A stretch of DNA of 64,000 nt from Candidatus Zhuqueibacterota bacterium (GTDB lineage Bacteria > Zhuqueibacterota > Zhuqueibacteria > Zhuqueibacterales > Zhuqueibacteraceae), in contig JAKEEU010000105.1 of NCBI GenBank assembly GCA_022616415.1, forward strand, positions 29,677 through 93,676, read 5' to 3'. Positions 46,450 through 55,793 of this stretch are shown one piece after another (positions within the stretch are counted from its first letter, which is position 1; each line of letters begins with the position of its first letter). The notes beneath the pieces were generated by a model. It made no database searches. It was not told the DNA's origin and saw nothing but the letters and a program-made list of their open reading frames with translations. A program made the position numbers and the translations under genes.

Positions 46450-47106
46450 ATGATGTTTTATCTTTTTCTCGACGAATCCGGTGATCTGGGCTTTGACTTC
46501 AACAAGCCCGGCACAACGAAATATTTTGTTGAGACGGTCCTGTTGCTGCCCGATACCGCCGCCAAACGCGCCATGGAGAAGGCGGCCGAGCGGACAATCA
46601 AGTACAAAATCAGCCCAACCCGACAAAACCGCAGTGCGTTGGAGTTGAAAGGCGCGGAAACGGATTTCGCCGTCAAGCGCTATTTCTGGCGGCAATGTGC
46701 GCCGATTGATTTTGAAATCTATACAGTTATTTTGGATAAAAAGTCTCTGACAATGAAACTGCGATCACAACCCTCGCGTGTTTATAATTTTTTGGCGCGT
46801 CAAATCGTTGACGAGGTCCCCTGGCCAAGAGCCGACGCCAGGATCGTGATTTCGATCGATAGAAGCCAACCGCCGCCTGAAATTCAAATCATGAATCAAT
46901 CTTTGATGGCGCAATTACAGGGAAAAATTGCGCCCAATCTACCGTTGCATATTTATCATGTTAATTCTCAAACCAGCCGAGGCTTGCAAGTCGTGGATAT
47001 GTTTTCGTGGGGAATTTTTCGGAAATATGAAAGAAGTGATCCGGCGTGGTATGATTGCTTTTCCGGCAAAATCAAACGTGAGATACAATTCTCGGTTCCA
47101 AAATAA
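46450..47106 (+). CDS. DUF3800 protein linked to the DGR
   Basis: About 218 residues. It starts with the DUF3800 signature FYLFLDESGDLGF, and a later DARIVISIDRS segment is part of the RNase H-like family core. It begins 14 bp after the RT stop on the same strand, so co-transcription is likely. The last conserved segment (RGLQVVDMFSWGIFRKYE) fits DUF3800 ends. The function is unknown; family members are often near phage and mobile elements. Confidence 0.82.
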   Translation: MMFYLFLDESGDLGFDFNKPGTTKYFVETVLLLPDTAAKRAMEKAAERTIKYKISPTRQNRSALELKGAETDFAVKRYFWRQCAPIDFEIYTVILDKKSLTMKLRSQPSRVYNFLARQIVDEVPWPRADARIVISIDRSQPPPEIQIMNQSLMAQLQGKIAPNLPLHIYHVNSQTSRGLQVVDMFSWGIFRKYERSDPAWYDCFSGKIKREIQFSVPK

Positions 47107-47247
47107 AAAAAGAGTGATCCCTACTAAGCTTTTATCCAGGGCTTGACGCACTGCTATGGAGCGAAACACCCCGGCCGCTTAATAGGACTTATTCACTCTT
47201 TTGTTTAAAATATAATCTTCCTGAACCCAAAAGTCAAGCAAATTTTT

Positions 47248-48105
47248 ATGCCCATCATCGATATCCACACCCACATCCAGCCGTGGGAGCAGCTCAAGCC
47301 GGAGGTTTATGTCAAGATGACCTCCGGCCGCAAAGACATGACCGCGATTGAGAAGTTTATTCAATCACCCAAAGCCTTTTTGGAATTTCTCGATGCCAAC
47401 GGCGTCGAGCGTGCCGGACTCATCAATTATCCCAGCCCCGATCTCATGGGGTTCACCGCGGCGACGAATGATTTCGTGGCGAATTATTGCAAAGAAAATC
47501 CGCAGCGGCTCATCGCCTTCGGCGGCGTGCACCCGCGCTTCTGCAACGACGTCGAGGCGGAGATGACACGCTTGCTGAAACTGGGCATTCGCTGTTTGAA
47601 AGTGCACCCGCCGCATCAAAGCATTGCGGCCAATGCTTATCGTTTCGGCAACGCGGCGCAGGAAACGCTCTATCGCCGCGCCGAGCAGGAAAACATGCTG
47701 ATGATGTTCCACGGCGGCACCAGCATTTTTCCCGGCGCGCGCAATGTTTATGCGGACACGATGCCGATCGACGACGTCGCGGTGGATTTTCCCAATTTGA
47801 AAATCATCATCGCGCATGCCGGCCGGCCCTTGCACACCGAGACGACGTTCTTTTTGCTGCGCCGTCACAAAAATATTCACATCGATATTTCTGGCATTCC
47901 ACCAAAAAAATTGTTAGATTATCTGCCGCGCCTCGATGAAATCGCCGGCAAAACGCTTTGGGGCACGGATTGGCCCAGTCCCGGCGTGACGGACTTGCGC
48001 AAAAACATCGACGATTTTCTCGCGCTGCCCTTGCGTCAAGAGATTAAAGAAGCTATTTTGTATAACAATGCAATGAAGTTGCTCAAAGAAAGCAGCGTTT
48101 TTTAA
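47248..48105 (+). CDS. Amidohydrolase-2 family metal hydrolase
   Basis: 285 residues. A TIM-barrel amidohydrolase with the N-terminal metal motif IIDIHTHI (HxH), the barrel histidine in LKVHPPHQ, FHGGTS, IIIAHAGRP and the final catalytic aspartate in LWGTDWPSPG. The members hydrolyse or decarboxylate cyclic or aromatic acids; the substrate is unknown. The start lies about 140 bp after the DUF3800 gene. Confidence 0.88.
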   Translation: MPIIDIHTHIQPWEQLKPEVYVKMTSGRKDMTAIEKFIQSPKAFLEFLDANGVERAGLINYPSPDLMGFTAATNDFVANYCKENPQRLIAFGGVHPRFCNDVEAEMTRLLKLGIRCLKVHPPHQSIAANAYRFGNAAQETLYRRAEQENMLMMFHGGTSIFPGARNVYADTMPIDDVAVDFPNLKIIIAHAGRPLHTETTFFLLRRHKNIHIDISGIPPKKLLDYLPRLDEIAGKTLWGTDWPSPGVTDLRKNIDDFLALPLRQEIKEAILYNNAMKLLKESSVF

Positions 48106-48114
48106 AAACCATTT

Positions 48115-48177
48115 CCCCAACGGATAGATTAAGACCAACTGATAAAAAATCCGTTGGACTTAATCTATCCGTTGGGG
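48115..48177. terminator. 29-bp hairpin with CAACGGAT arms (copy 2)
   Basis: Arms 48115-48143 and 48149-48177 pair with two mismatches. Outer CCAACGGATAGA and the inner CAAC.GAT are shared with the hairpin at 31639-31702, and the intervening arm differs. It lies directly after the amidohydrolase stop, where it may end transcription. Confidence 0.65.
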
Positions 48178-48213
48178 ATTTGAACTGGAAGTATCACCAA
48201 TAACTTACCTTGT

Positions 48214-49242
48214 ATGAAATCGGTGTTTATCAATCAACACGGCGACGAATCGGTATTACAATACGGCGAGCTGCCCGATCCGGTCGCCGGCCCCGGACAA
48301 GTTTTAGTTGAAATCAGAGCCTGCGCGTTGAATCATCTCGATCTATGGGTGCGACGCGGACTGCCAACGCTCAAAATTCCGATGCCGCACATTCTCGGCT
48401 CGGATATTTCCGGCGTGGTGGTGCGGGCCGGCGCGAGCGTCTCGCATGTTGAAGCCGGGCAGGAGGTGATCATCTCCCCCGGCGTTTCTTGCGGGTACTG
48501 CGAAGAATGTCTCTCCGGCTTGGACAACAACTGCCGCGAGTATGGCGTCATCGGCGAGCACGTCCACGGCGGCTACGCGCAATTCATCGCCGTGCCGGCG
48601 CAAAACCTCGTGTCGAAACCGCCGAATTTGAATTTCATTGAAGCAGCTTCGTTTCCACTCACGTTTCTCACCGCATGGCACATGTTGGTGGCCAATTGCC
48701 ACGTTCGACCCGGCGATTGGGTGCTCGTTCTCGCGGCAGGCAGCGGCGTCGGTGTGGCCGCCATCCAAATCGCCAAACTGCACAACGCCACGGTGATCGC
48801 GGCCGCGGGCAGCGAAGCCAAATTGGAGAAAGCCAAAGCGCTCGGCGCGGATTTCTTCATTAATTATGAGAAACAAAACTTCCGCGAGGAAGTGCGCAAA
48901 CTCACTGCAAAGCGCGGCGTGGATATTGTCTTCGAGCACGTAGGAGAAAAAACGTGGGACGATTCCATCAAATCGCTGGCGAAAGGCGGCAAAATCGTGA
49001 CCTGCGGCGCGACGACCGGTTATCGGGCGATGACGGATTTGCGTTACGTCTACTTTCGCAATCTGAAAATCTTCGGCAATATCATGGGCTCGAAGAGCGA
49101 AGTTTTGCGCCTTGCGGAATTTTTCAAACTGGGCAAATTCCGTCCGGTGATCGATCGCGTCTTGCCGCTGGCGGAAGCGCGCGAAGCGCATCGCATTTTG
49201 GCGAATCGCGAGCAGTTTGGGAAGGTGGTGCTGGAGATTTAG
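48214..49242 (+). CDS. Zinc-type medium-chain alcohol dehydrogenase/quinone reductase
   Basis: 342 residues. The MDR fold has IRACALNHLDLWVRRG and the GSDISGVVVRAG loop. A structural-zinc site of four cysteines is at SCGYCEECLSGLDNNC. The cofactor loop is VLAAGSGVGVAAIQIAKL. It reduces or oxidises an alcohol or enone with NAD(P)H; the substrate is unknown. It lacks the GHE motif of classical ADHs, so it is closer to quinone/crotonyl-reductase types with structural zinc. Confidence 0.88.
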   Translation: MKSVFINQHGDESVLQYGELPDPVAGPGQVLVEIRACALNHLDLWVRRGLPTLKIPMPHILGSDISGVVVRAGASVSHVEAGQEVIISPGVSCGYCEECLSGLDNNCREYGVIGEHVHGGYAQFIAVPAQNLVSKPPNLNFIEAASFPLTFLTAWHMLVANCHVRPGDWVLVLAAGSGVGVAAIQIAKLHNATVIAAAGSEAKLEKAKALGADFFINYEKQNFREEVRKLTAKRGVDIVFEHVGEKTWDDSIKSLAKGGKIVTCGATTGYRAMTDLRYVYFRNLKIFGNIMGSKSEVLRLAEFFKLGKFRPVIDRVLPLAEAREAHRILANREQFGKVVLEI

Positions 49243-49294
49243 CAGAACGTTTACTTTGATATTTTCTCTATATTTATTATTTTATAATTAAAGA

Positions 49295-49678
49295 ATGAGC
49301 GTCGTTTTGCAAAAGCGTAAACGAAAAATTTTGACCCTGTTCGATTCAGGCGCTTTGATCACTTCGGCGAAATTTCATGTTCGCGGAAGGTTGATCGTTG
49401 ACTATTTAATCGATTGCTGCCGTATTACTATTCCCCCTGAAGTTAAATATGAAACCGTCGACATGGGCTTGCTTTTTGGTTATCAAGACGCAGAAGATTT
49501 GTCAAAGCGGCTGAACGCTGGACATTTTCTTGTTTTTCTTCCTGATCTTGTTCTTCTGTTGGTAAATAAAGGATGGATGAAAACGCCTTTAGCGATGGAA
49601 ATACTTGAGACGATACAGCCTCGTTATGCCAAAGGGTTTATTGAATTGGCGCTCAAACTTTTGAAAGGAGTGATTTAA
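49295..49678 (+). CDS. PIN-like putative toxin
   Basis: 127 residues. KILTLFDSGALITSAKFHV begins like PIN/DUF3368 nucleases (D at the first acidic position), and ITIPPEVKYETVD carries a further acidic patch. The gene ends 1 bp before the downstream small gene, which looks like an antitoxin. The reverse order (toxin first) is unusual. The assignment is from fold-level resemblance. Confidence 0.55.
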   Translation: MSVVLQKRKRKILTLFDSGALITSAKFHVRGRLIVDYLIDCCRITIPPEVKYETVDMGLLFGYQDAEDLSKRLNAGHFLVFLPDLVLLLVNKGWMKTPLAMEILETIQPRYAKGFIELALKLLKGVI

Positions 49679-49679
49679 C

Positions 49680-49934
49680 ATGGCAACTGCAATATCGATT
49701 GAATTGGACGAACATTTGTTCCGTTTTATTACTTATCTTCAAAAAAGCAAGAGAATTCCAACTCGGCAAGCCACGATTGATCTTTTAAAAGCCGGTTACC
49801 ATCAAGAAGTACGGCAATTACATAATCAATATTTAAAAGGTGAGATCACTTTTCGCCGCATGGCGAAAGAGCTTGGCTTGGAATATCGTCAATTATATGG
49901 GTTACTCGAAGAGTTAAATTTGCCTCTCGCCTGA
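49680..49934 (+). CDS. Putative antitoxin (UPF0175-like)
   Basis: 84 residues. The N-terminus (TAISIELDEHLFRFITYL) and a helix-turn-helix-like end (ITFRRMAKELGLEYRQLYGL) resemble UPF0175-type antitoxins. It is translated directly after the PIN-like gene. It would bind DNA and neutralise the toxin if the pairing is right. Confidence 0.55.
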   Translation: MATAISIELDEHLFRFITYLQKSKRIPTRQATIDLLKAGYHQEVRQLHNQYLKGEITFRRMAKELGLEYRQLYGLLEELNLPLA

Positions 49935-49966
49935 ACTCTGAAAAACATTTACGCGATTTTCCCGCC

Positions 49967-50824
49967 ATGAATCAAACCATCAACGCCATCACTGTCATCG
50001 GTGCCGGCACGATGGGTCGAGGCATTGCTTACGCCTCTTGCCTGGCCGGCTATGCTACAAAACTCTATGACGTGGAAGACCATATTCTGAACAAAGCGAT
50101 TGAAAATATCGCGGGCAGTTTTCGCAAGGCGGTTGACAAAGGAATTCTCACACCCGCCGGGGTTGATCAGGCGCAGGCGCTTTTGCAAACCACCACGGAT
50201 TTGGACAATGCCGCGCAAGCCGCGGATTTCGTGATCGAAGCGATTCCGGAGAAAATTGATTTAAAAATCGCCTTGTTTCGCCAGCTCGATCAGATTGCGC
50301 CACGGCATGCGATTTTTGCCACCAACACCTCCTCGCTTTCCATTACCGAAATGGCCGGGGCAACACAACGCGCGCCGCAAGTCATCGGCATGCACTTCTT
50401 CAACCCGGCGCCGGTGATGAAGCTGATTGAAATCATTCGCGGCCTGGAAACTTCGGAAGAAACCATTGCCGCCACGCAGGAAGTCGCGCAATTGATGCAA
50501 AAAGAAACGGTGGTAATCAACGAGTCGCCCGGTTTCATCACCACGCGCATCAACGCGATGATCGGCAACGAGGCGTTTTACATGCTGCAGGAAGGCGTCG
50601 CCACCGCGCCGGAAATCGACAAAGCGTTGAAGCTCGGACTCAATCACCCGATGGGCCCGTTCGAGCTGGTCGATCTCGTCGGCCTCGACGTGCGTCTGAA
50701 CATTCTCAATTTTCTCCATCAAACCCTCGGCGAAAAATTCCGGCCCTGTCCACTGATGGTGAAATATGTCAAAGCCGGCCGGCTTGGGCGGAAGGTGGGA
50801 AAAGGGGTTTACAATTATTCATAA
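49967..50824 (+). CDS. hbd: 3-hydroxybutyryl-CoA dehydrogenase
   Basis: 285 residues. The NAD loop VIGAGTMGRGIAYASCLAGY is followed by NTSSLSITEMA and the catalytic histidine region VIGMHFFNPAPVMKLIEII. The C-terminal domain has LNHPMGPFELVDLVGLDV, typical of 3-hydroxyacyl-CoA dehydrogenases. It interconverts acetoacetyl-CoA and 3-hydroxybutyryl-CoA. Length is typical of the single-function enzyme. Confidence 0.92.
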   Translation: MNQTINAITVIGAGTMGRGIAYASCLAGYATKLYDVEDHILNKAIENIAGSFRKAVDKGILTPAGVDQAQALLQTTTDLDNAAQAADFVIEAIPEKIDLKIALFRQLDQIAPRHAIFATNTSSLSITEMAGATQRAPQVIGMHFFNPAPVMKLIEIIRGLETSEETIAATQEVAQLMQKETVVINESPGFITTRINAMIGNEAFYMLQEGVATAPEIDKALKLGLNHPMGPFELVDLVGLDVRLNILNFLHQTLGEKFRPCPLMVKYVKAGRLGRKVGKGVYNYS

Positions 50825-50976
50825 AAATGGTTCGTACTGCTGCCTTCTCCGCCCCGCCTCTGTAAACTGAGAATGAGGCGAAGCGGGGCTTGGAATTGTT
50901 CACAAAACTCAGCTCGCTTAAGCGAGCTTCCACTTTTTAGCGTGGAATTTTAATCCCACGCGGAGGAGATGATTCT

Positions 50977-51711
50977 ATGCCACGCCATCCCCAAGATTGG
51001 GATGATCCCGACGACTTCGAATTTGACGACGAGGACGACGATGAAGACGATCCCAATAACTGGACCGTCGAGCAATGGGAAGCCGATCTCAAGCGGCGCG
51101 ATGAACGCGACCGCAGGATGATGGAACTGCTCGACAAGTACGGCCACAATGAAGCCGGCTTCCGCAAAGCCATGGAAGAGCTCGGCCTCGGCAAAATTTA
51201 TGAAGACATGGATCGCCTCGCGGCGGAACAACAAGATCAGCCGGAGGAGGAAGAAGAGGAAGACGACGAGGAGAAGATTGACAAAGTTCTGCGCGAATCG
51301 CGCTACGCAAATAATGACTTGAGCAAAGCCGGCTTTCGTGATCCCCTCGGCCAGGCGGCGCACGAGCTGACTTTGATGGTGCTCAAATCTCTGGAAGGCC
51401 ACGATGAAATTGACAGCCGCGAGCATCCGCTGGTGCTCTACAGCGGCGCCTTTTTAGACGCGCAGGGCGGCCTCGCCCGCATGGGCTATATGCGTGAGTG
51501 GGATGACGAGTTTCATTTCAGCCCGGCGAAAAATTTGAAAATCGCCGAGCTCAAGCGCGTCGTGAAGAATCTCATCAAAGGGCTCGGCCAACTGGAAATG
51601 GTCGAACGACAAAAACTGCTCGCCCCGGAAGTTTGCAGGCCCATTCAGCAGCAAGCGATGGCATTGCTGGATGATGTGCGCGAGGAATTGCGCCGATTGA
51701 AGACCAAGTAA
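50977..51711 (+). CDS. Acidic protein of unknown function
   Basis: 244 residues. The start has GGAGGAG upstream. Residues 8-32 are almost all Asp/Glu, and a second acidic run lies at about 90-102 (EEEEEEDDEE). The rest is helical and charged, with a conserved-looking HELTLMVLKSLEGHDEID segment. No family was recognised. Acidic low-complexity regions make an interaction or scaffold role possible. Confidence 0.65.
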   Translation: MPRHPQDWDDPDDFEFDDEDDDEDDPNNWTVEQWEADLKRRDERDRRMMELLDKYGHNEAGFRKAMEELGLGKIYEDMDRLAAEQQDQPEEEEEEDDEEKIDKVLRESRYANNDLSKAGFRDPLGQAAHELTLMVLKSLEGHDEIDSREHPLVLYSGAFLDAQGGLARMGYMREWDDEFHFSPAKNLKIAELKRVVKNLIKGLGQLEMVERQKLLAPEVCRPIQQQAMALLDDVREELRRLKTK

Positions 51712-51902
51712 CCCCTGCGGGCGCAGCCTACGGCCGCAGGCCAGACGGCCCGTCTGGGATTTTGGAGCTTGCTTTTGCCGGCCGGAGATGCTTATATTGG
51801 AAACCATGCGCTATAACGCTTTGTATTTAAGATAACCTCAGCAGAGGCGCTGCTGAGCAAAGGCAATTTTCTGCCAAAATTCATCTGATAAGGAGAATGA
51901 GC

Positions 51903-52835
51903 ATGCAAAATCCCGTGGACCGTTTCAAAGCACAACTCCAGGCGTTTCGTGAAGATGACGTAGCCCACTGGAAGTATGAAGAAAACGAAGTGCAGCGGCA
52001 ATTGCGCATCTTAAAGGAGACGGGATACAACGACGCGAGTTTTAAAGAAGAGCTTAAAAGAGCGGGAATCAACGTCAGCGCCGTCGAGCAAGATTCGCAA
52101 AAGGAGTTGGAAAGCCAAAAGCGTGTTTTTGAAGGGCTGCGCAAAATCGAAGCGCCACCGCCGCGGCGCGGCCGGAAAACGCGCATTCTGCTGCAGGAAA
52201 TCGCCGCCCGAAATGTTCTTCTTCCCAATACGATCAACACCTCGATCTATCCGCCGGCTTATGAGGGCTGGGGCAACACCGAGGACTGCGGCTTTAATTT
52301 GGCGCTGGGGGAATTCAATATCAAGCGCGATGAAACGGGCGATGGCTGGGGCTTACAGGCCGTGGCTTACGGGACGCAATATTGCACGCTGTGGTTTTAT
52401 TATTTTCCGCCCTTCGCGGGGGAGCTGACGGTCGAACCCCACGTCGATTTTCAAGGCGACGTGACGCTCAGTGCGCACGATCACTGGTACACCTCGACCT
52501 GGGCTAAGCTGGTGCTGAAACTGCATTTCGATCTTTACCAGCACTACTGGGATGGCGAAGCGGCCGCCACCATCATCGACGAGCAACACCAAAACGTCAA
52601 CAAGGCCTACTGGGTTGACGATCATCGGGTAACGTCGAAATCGCTCAGCGTCTCGGCGCACGATATCGTCTGGATCAAGCTCACCACTTCGCTGTACGTG
52701 GTGGCGCATTCGAGCCACGCTCACGTGGCCTGTGATTTTCGCACCGGTTCCAGCCGCCGCATTCGCGTCGAGAACATCCAAATTCAGTTGCAGGGAGCGC
52801 CGTTCCAAATTTTCCCGGCCACCGCGGCGCAATAA
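51903..52835 (+). CDS. Protein of unknown function, beta-rich
   Basis: About 310 residues. The second ATG at 51903 is best spaced from AAGGAG at 51890-51895. A charged helical N-terminus (about 1-95) is followed by a domain of alternating strands rich in aromatic residues (YCTLWFYYFPPFAGEL, VSAHDIVWIKLTT). No signal peptide is seen. No family was recognised. Confidence 0.6.
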   Translation: MQNPVDRFKAQLQAFREDDVAHWKYEENEVQRQLRILKETGYNDASFKEELKRAGINVSAVEQDSQKELESQKRVFEGLRKIEAPPPRRGRKTRILLQEIAARNVLLPNTINTSIYPPAYEGWGNTEDCGFNLALGEFNIKRDETGDGWGLQAVAYGTQYCTLWFYYFPPFAGELTVEPHVDFQGDVTLSAHDHWYTSTWAKLVLKLHFDLYQHYWDGEAAATIIDEQHQNVNKAYWVDDHRVTSKSLSVSAHDIVWIKLTTSLYVVAHSSHAHVACDFRTGSSRRIRVENIQIQLQGAPFQIFPATAAQ

Positions 52836-52880
52836 AAAGCTCTTCGAGGCGGGCGCATCATTGCCGCCCGCCTCGGGTAT

Positions 52881-53095
52881 GATCCTGCGGGTGTGCGGCC
52901 CGGCGGTTTTATCCACAGCCCGGGCAAACCGAATTTGATGGAAGCCATTTGTTATCTCCAACACGTGAAAATGGTGCAGGAAGGAACACGTCGCATGTTT
53001 TAACTCATGAAAGAAGCGGGTTTGTCGATGTCGGAATATTCTCCGCCCGGCCAACCAACGGTGGAAGTGGTTTTGCGTAATGTTATTGATCGGTG
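52881..53095 (+). pseudogene. C-terminal remnant of an AlbA_2/RecG-like ATP-binding protein
   Basis: One frame reads GGFIHSPGKPNLMEAICYL and GTRRMF, then a TAA, then LMKEAGLSMSEYSPPG. With the stop read through, it resembles the RNP..L..AL..L...EE.GTGI.RM...M...GL.pP.F ending of AlbA_2/AAA_4 transcriptional regulators. Only the tail is present and it is interrupted, so it is a decayed fragment. Confidence 0.45.
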
Positions 53096-53112
53096 CGGAA
53101 ACCATGAAGGAA

Positions 53113-53140
53113 TGTTTGTAGTGACGCCTTTAGGCGTTTT
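53113..53140. repeat. Partial arm of the GTAGTGRCGCC repeat family
   Basis: AATGTTTGTAGTGACGCCTTTAGGCG matches the arms of the element at 60157-60257. It lies just before the DUF4062-NACHT gene. Confidence 0.5.
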
Positions 53141-53155
53141 GTGTGGGAATGAACA

Positions 53156-55095
53156 ATGAACGCCAATAAAACTTATACCAAGCTTCGCATCTTCGTCGCC
53201 TCGCCCAAAGATGTTGCGGCAGAACGCAAGCGATTGCATGAAGTTGTTGATGAGCTCAACCGCACTGGCAATCTGGCGGACGAATTGGGATTGACACTCG
53301 AAGTGTTCGACTGGCAAACCCATGTGACGCCATTGATGGGGCGACCTGAAGAGCGCATCCTTCAACAACTGGCGATTCATACGTGGGATATTTTTGTTGG
53401 CATATTGTGGCTGCGATTTGGAACACCCACAGGCGGAATTGATCCTCAAACCGGCAAACCTTATGATTCCGGCACCGAAGAGGAATTTTCGCTGGCGTAC
53501 GATGCCTGGAAGAAGAACGGTCGCCCGAAGATTTTGTTTTATCGCTGTACGCGACTGCCTGTTAGTCTTGACGACATTGACCCTGACCAACACAAACGGA
53601 TCAAGGCGTTTTTTACTCAATTCGACGCTGACGCCACACACCCTGGTTTGTATCAACCATTTCAGACGACGGAAGAATTTGAGCGGCATGTGCGCCAAGA
53701 CTTGACGAAACAGTTGTTTGACTACGGCAAAGACGTTCTGAAAAAAGAGCCGCCGCCACCCGTCAAAGAAGTAGAAATGCCCAAGGACGAAATTACACAA
53801 CACTACCTCAATTTCGTCCGTCGCGAGCACGGCCGTATTAAACTGTTTGGGTTTCTTTCTCATGCCAATATTGACGTGCGCCTGTTGGATGTCTTTGTCT
53901 CTCTGCGCTTTTCCGAATACTGGCACGAAATGGAGATGAAGCGATTGCCCACCCCGGAAGAGCGCGATGACCTTGCCCTTACGCCACCAGAAGTTTTAGA
54001 GCGCGCAATTCAAAAGCAAGAATCTTTGCTGATTCTTGGTGGTCCTGGTTCTGGTAAAACCACCCTACTTAAATATTTTGCTGTTTGTTGCCTCGATCCA
54101 GAAGGTCGCGAGCAAATTCATCTCAAGAAACCACTCATTCCCATTTTCGTGCCGCTACGTCAGATTGATCCAACCAAACCATTCACGGAGTCGTTAGCGG
54201 ACTGGGCCAGAGCCAATAATCAAAAGATTATCTCCGAAAATTTCGAGGCATGGTTACAACAGCCCGGCGCGTTGATGCTACTGGATGGCCTTGACGAAGT
54301 GAGCGACTTGCAGACTAGACGACAGATTTGTGACTGGATTGATAAAGCAACTCCAGTCTACGGTACATCCACCTTTGTGGTCACCTGCCGTTTTACCGGC
54401 TATCGCGAGGCGGAGGGCGTATCCCTGCAATCCCCGCACCTTCGTGCCAATGTAATCGATCTCAATCCGGAGCAACAGCATACCTTTCTGCGACAGTGGT
54501 TTCGTGCAGCCTTGCTCGAAAGCTTGGAAGAGCACGAAACCAGCGAATCCGTACGTTTGCAAGAAATTGAATACGAAGCTGTTGCCCAAGCCAAAGCGAT
54601 CATGGAATTCCTTAGCAAGGAAGAAAACCGTTCACTGCGCGACATGGCCAGTATTCCTGTGCTACTCCAAATTATGGCAATAGTTTGGAAAGAGCAGGGC
54701 AGTCTTTCCGGCGAGCGAGTTGAACTTTACAGCCGCTGCATTGATTATTTGCTCGACTATCGGGACAAGATGAAAAAGATTGAACCATTAATGAGCGCGG
54801 CCAAAGCACGGCTGGTGCTACGACCGTTGGCACTGTGGATGCAGAACGATTGGCAAAAAGACGAAGCACCCCGCGTAAATATTGAAAAGCAGATTGCGAC
54901 AACACTGCGGGTTGTACGACCGGGCACGCAACCCATCGAGTTTCTCGAAAACGTTCGGGATCGCGCAGGAGTATTAGTCGGTTCCGGTGCGGACACTTAT
55001 ACTTTTCAGCATAAATCTTTTCGTGAATTTCTTGCTGCTCTCGAAATTGCTAATCAGCACTTAGTGGATTTGCTAATCGAAAATTTTGGCAGTGA
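53156..55095 (+). CDS. DUF4062-NACHT NTPase, 3' end broken
   Basis: About 647 clean residues. The N-terminal DUF4062 (TIR-like) domain has KLRIFVASPKDVAAERKRL and DIFVGILWLRFGTP. The NACHT domain has Walker A ILGGPGSGKTTLL (about 293) and Walker B LMLLDGLDEVSD (about 375), followed by PVLLQIMAIVW and FQHKSFREFLAALEI. At about 55095 the frame passes out of phase into an FGE-domain remnant and stops at 55216. Compared with the NACHT-FGE protein at 41229, about 0.7 kb is missing at the junction. It was probably a second FGE-tailed receptor. Confidence 0.85.
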
Positions 55096-55458
55096 ATGGT
55101 TTTCCGGTTGCCGCTGGAGGAAGAGTGGGAATGGGCAGCGAGTAGAGGAAGAAGAAAATATCCGTGGGGGAATGATGAACCCGATGACACCTACGCAAAC
55201 TACGGAAAGAAAGTAGGTCACACCACACCGGTAGGTTCTTATCCGGCCGGGGTGACGTCAGAAGGGCTAATGGATATGGCCGGGAATGTTTGGGAATGGA
55301 TGGAAAACCAATATACTCATAATATAATGGCACGTTCTCTACGTGGCGGCTCGTGGATCTACTCCACCGACTGGCTGCGGTGTTCCGCTCGTTACGGCTT
55401 CCATCCGCTCGATGGGAACAGTGTCATCGGATTTCGTGTGGTGTGCGGCCAATCTTGA
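55096..55458 (+). pseudogene. FGE-domain remnant with VR-like C-terminus
   Basis: The frame reads FRLPLEEEWEWAASRGRRKY, then MDMAGNVWEWME and ARSLRGGSW, which is the FGE/lectin fold from its middle onward. It is out of frame with the NACHT gene and lacks the domain's first half. The end (55354-55440) shows NNC/NNT codons at positions where DGR templates have AAC/AAT. It may still be written by a template elsewhere, or may be a fossil VR. Confidence 0.7.
55354..55440 (+). repeat. Putative VR of an absent DGR template
   Basis: Codons TGG ATC TAC TCC, CGT TAC GGC TTC CAT, CCG CTC and AAC AGT GTC ATC alternate constant residues with NNY codons. All of the NNY codons can be reached from AAC/AAT by changes at A only. 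The constant frame (LR.SAR....P) aligns with the window's own VR (LRGSGR....P). The window's TR does not match it in detail, so another template must be invoked. Confidence 0.5.
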
Positions 55459-55608
55459 TTTTTGAAATGGATTTTATGGCGCCTTCTTAGCGTCGCTCGT
55501 TTGGCCTCTGCCAGAAATTTCCGCATTGACAAAGAGCGCGAAGTTTTGTAAGTTTTATTTATCTTGCTGCTAACAACTCAGTATATGACAACCACAACAG
55601 GCTCAATC

Positions 55609-55779
55609 ATGCGATACAAAATCGTTTTGCGGCAATCTGAAGAAGGCTTTAGCGTCTCGTGTCCGGCCTTGCCCGGCTGTTGGTCACAGGGTGCAACTGA
55701 GCAAGAGGCAATTGAGAACATCAAAGACGCCATACAGGAGTATTTGGCGGCAATTGCGGAATTTAAGAAATTAATCTAA
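55609..55779 (+). CDS. HicB-family antitoxin-like protein (solo)
   Basis: 56 residues from MRYKIVLRQSEEG. The HicB partial RNase H fold shows SVSCPALPGCWSQGATEQEA and NIKDAIQEYL. No HicA gene accompanies this copy; the following HicB-HicA pair is separate. Solo HicB-like proteins are common. Confidence 0.8.
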   Translation: MRYKIVLRQSEEGFSVSCPALPGCWSQGATEQEAIENIKDAIQEYLAAIAEFKKLI

Positions 55780-55793
55780 AAATCGAGGTTTTT

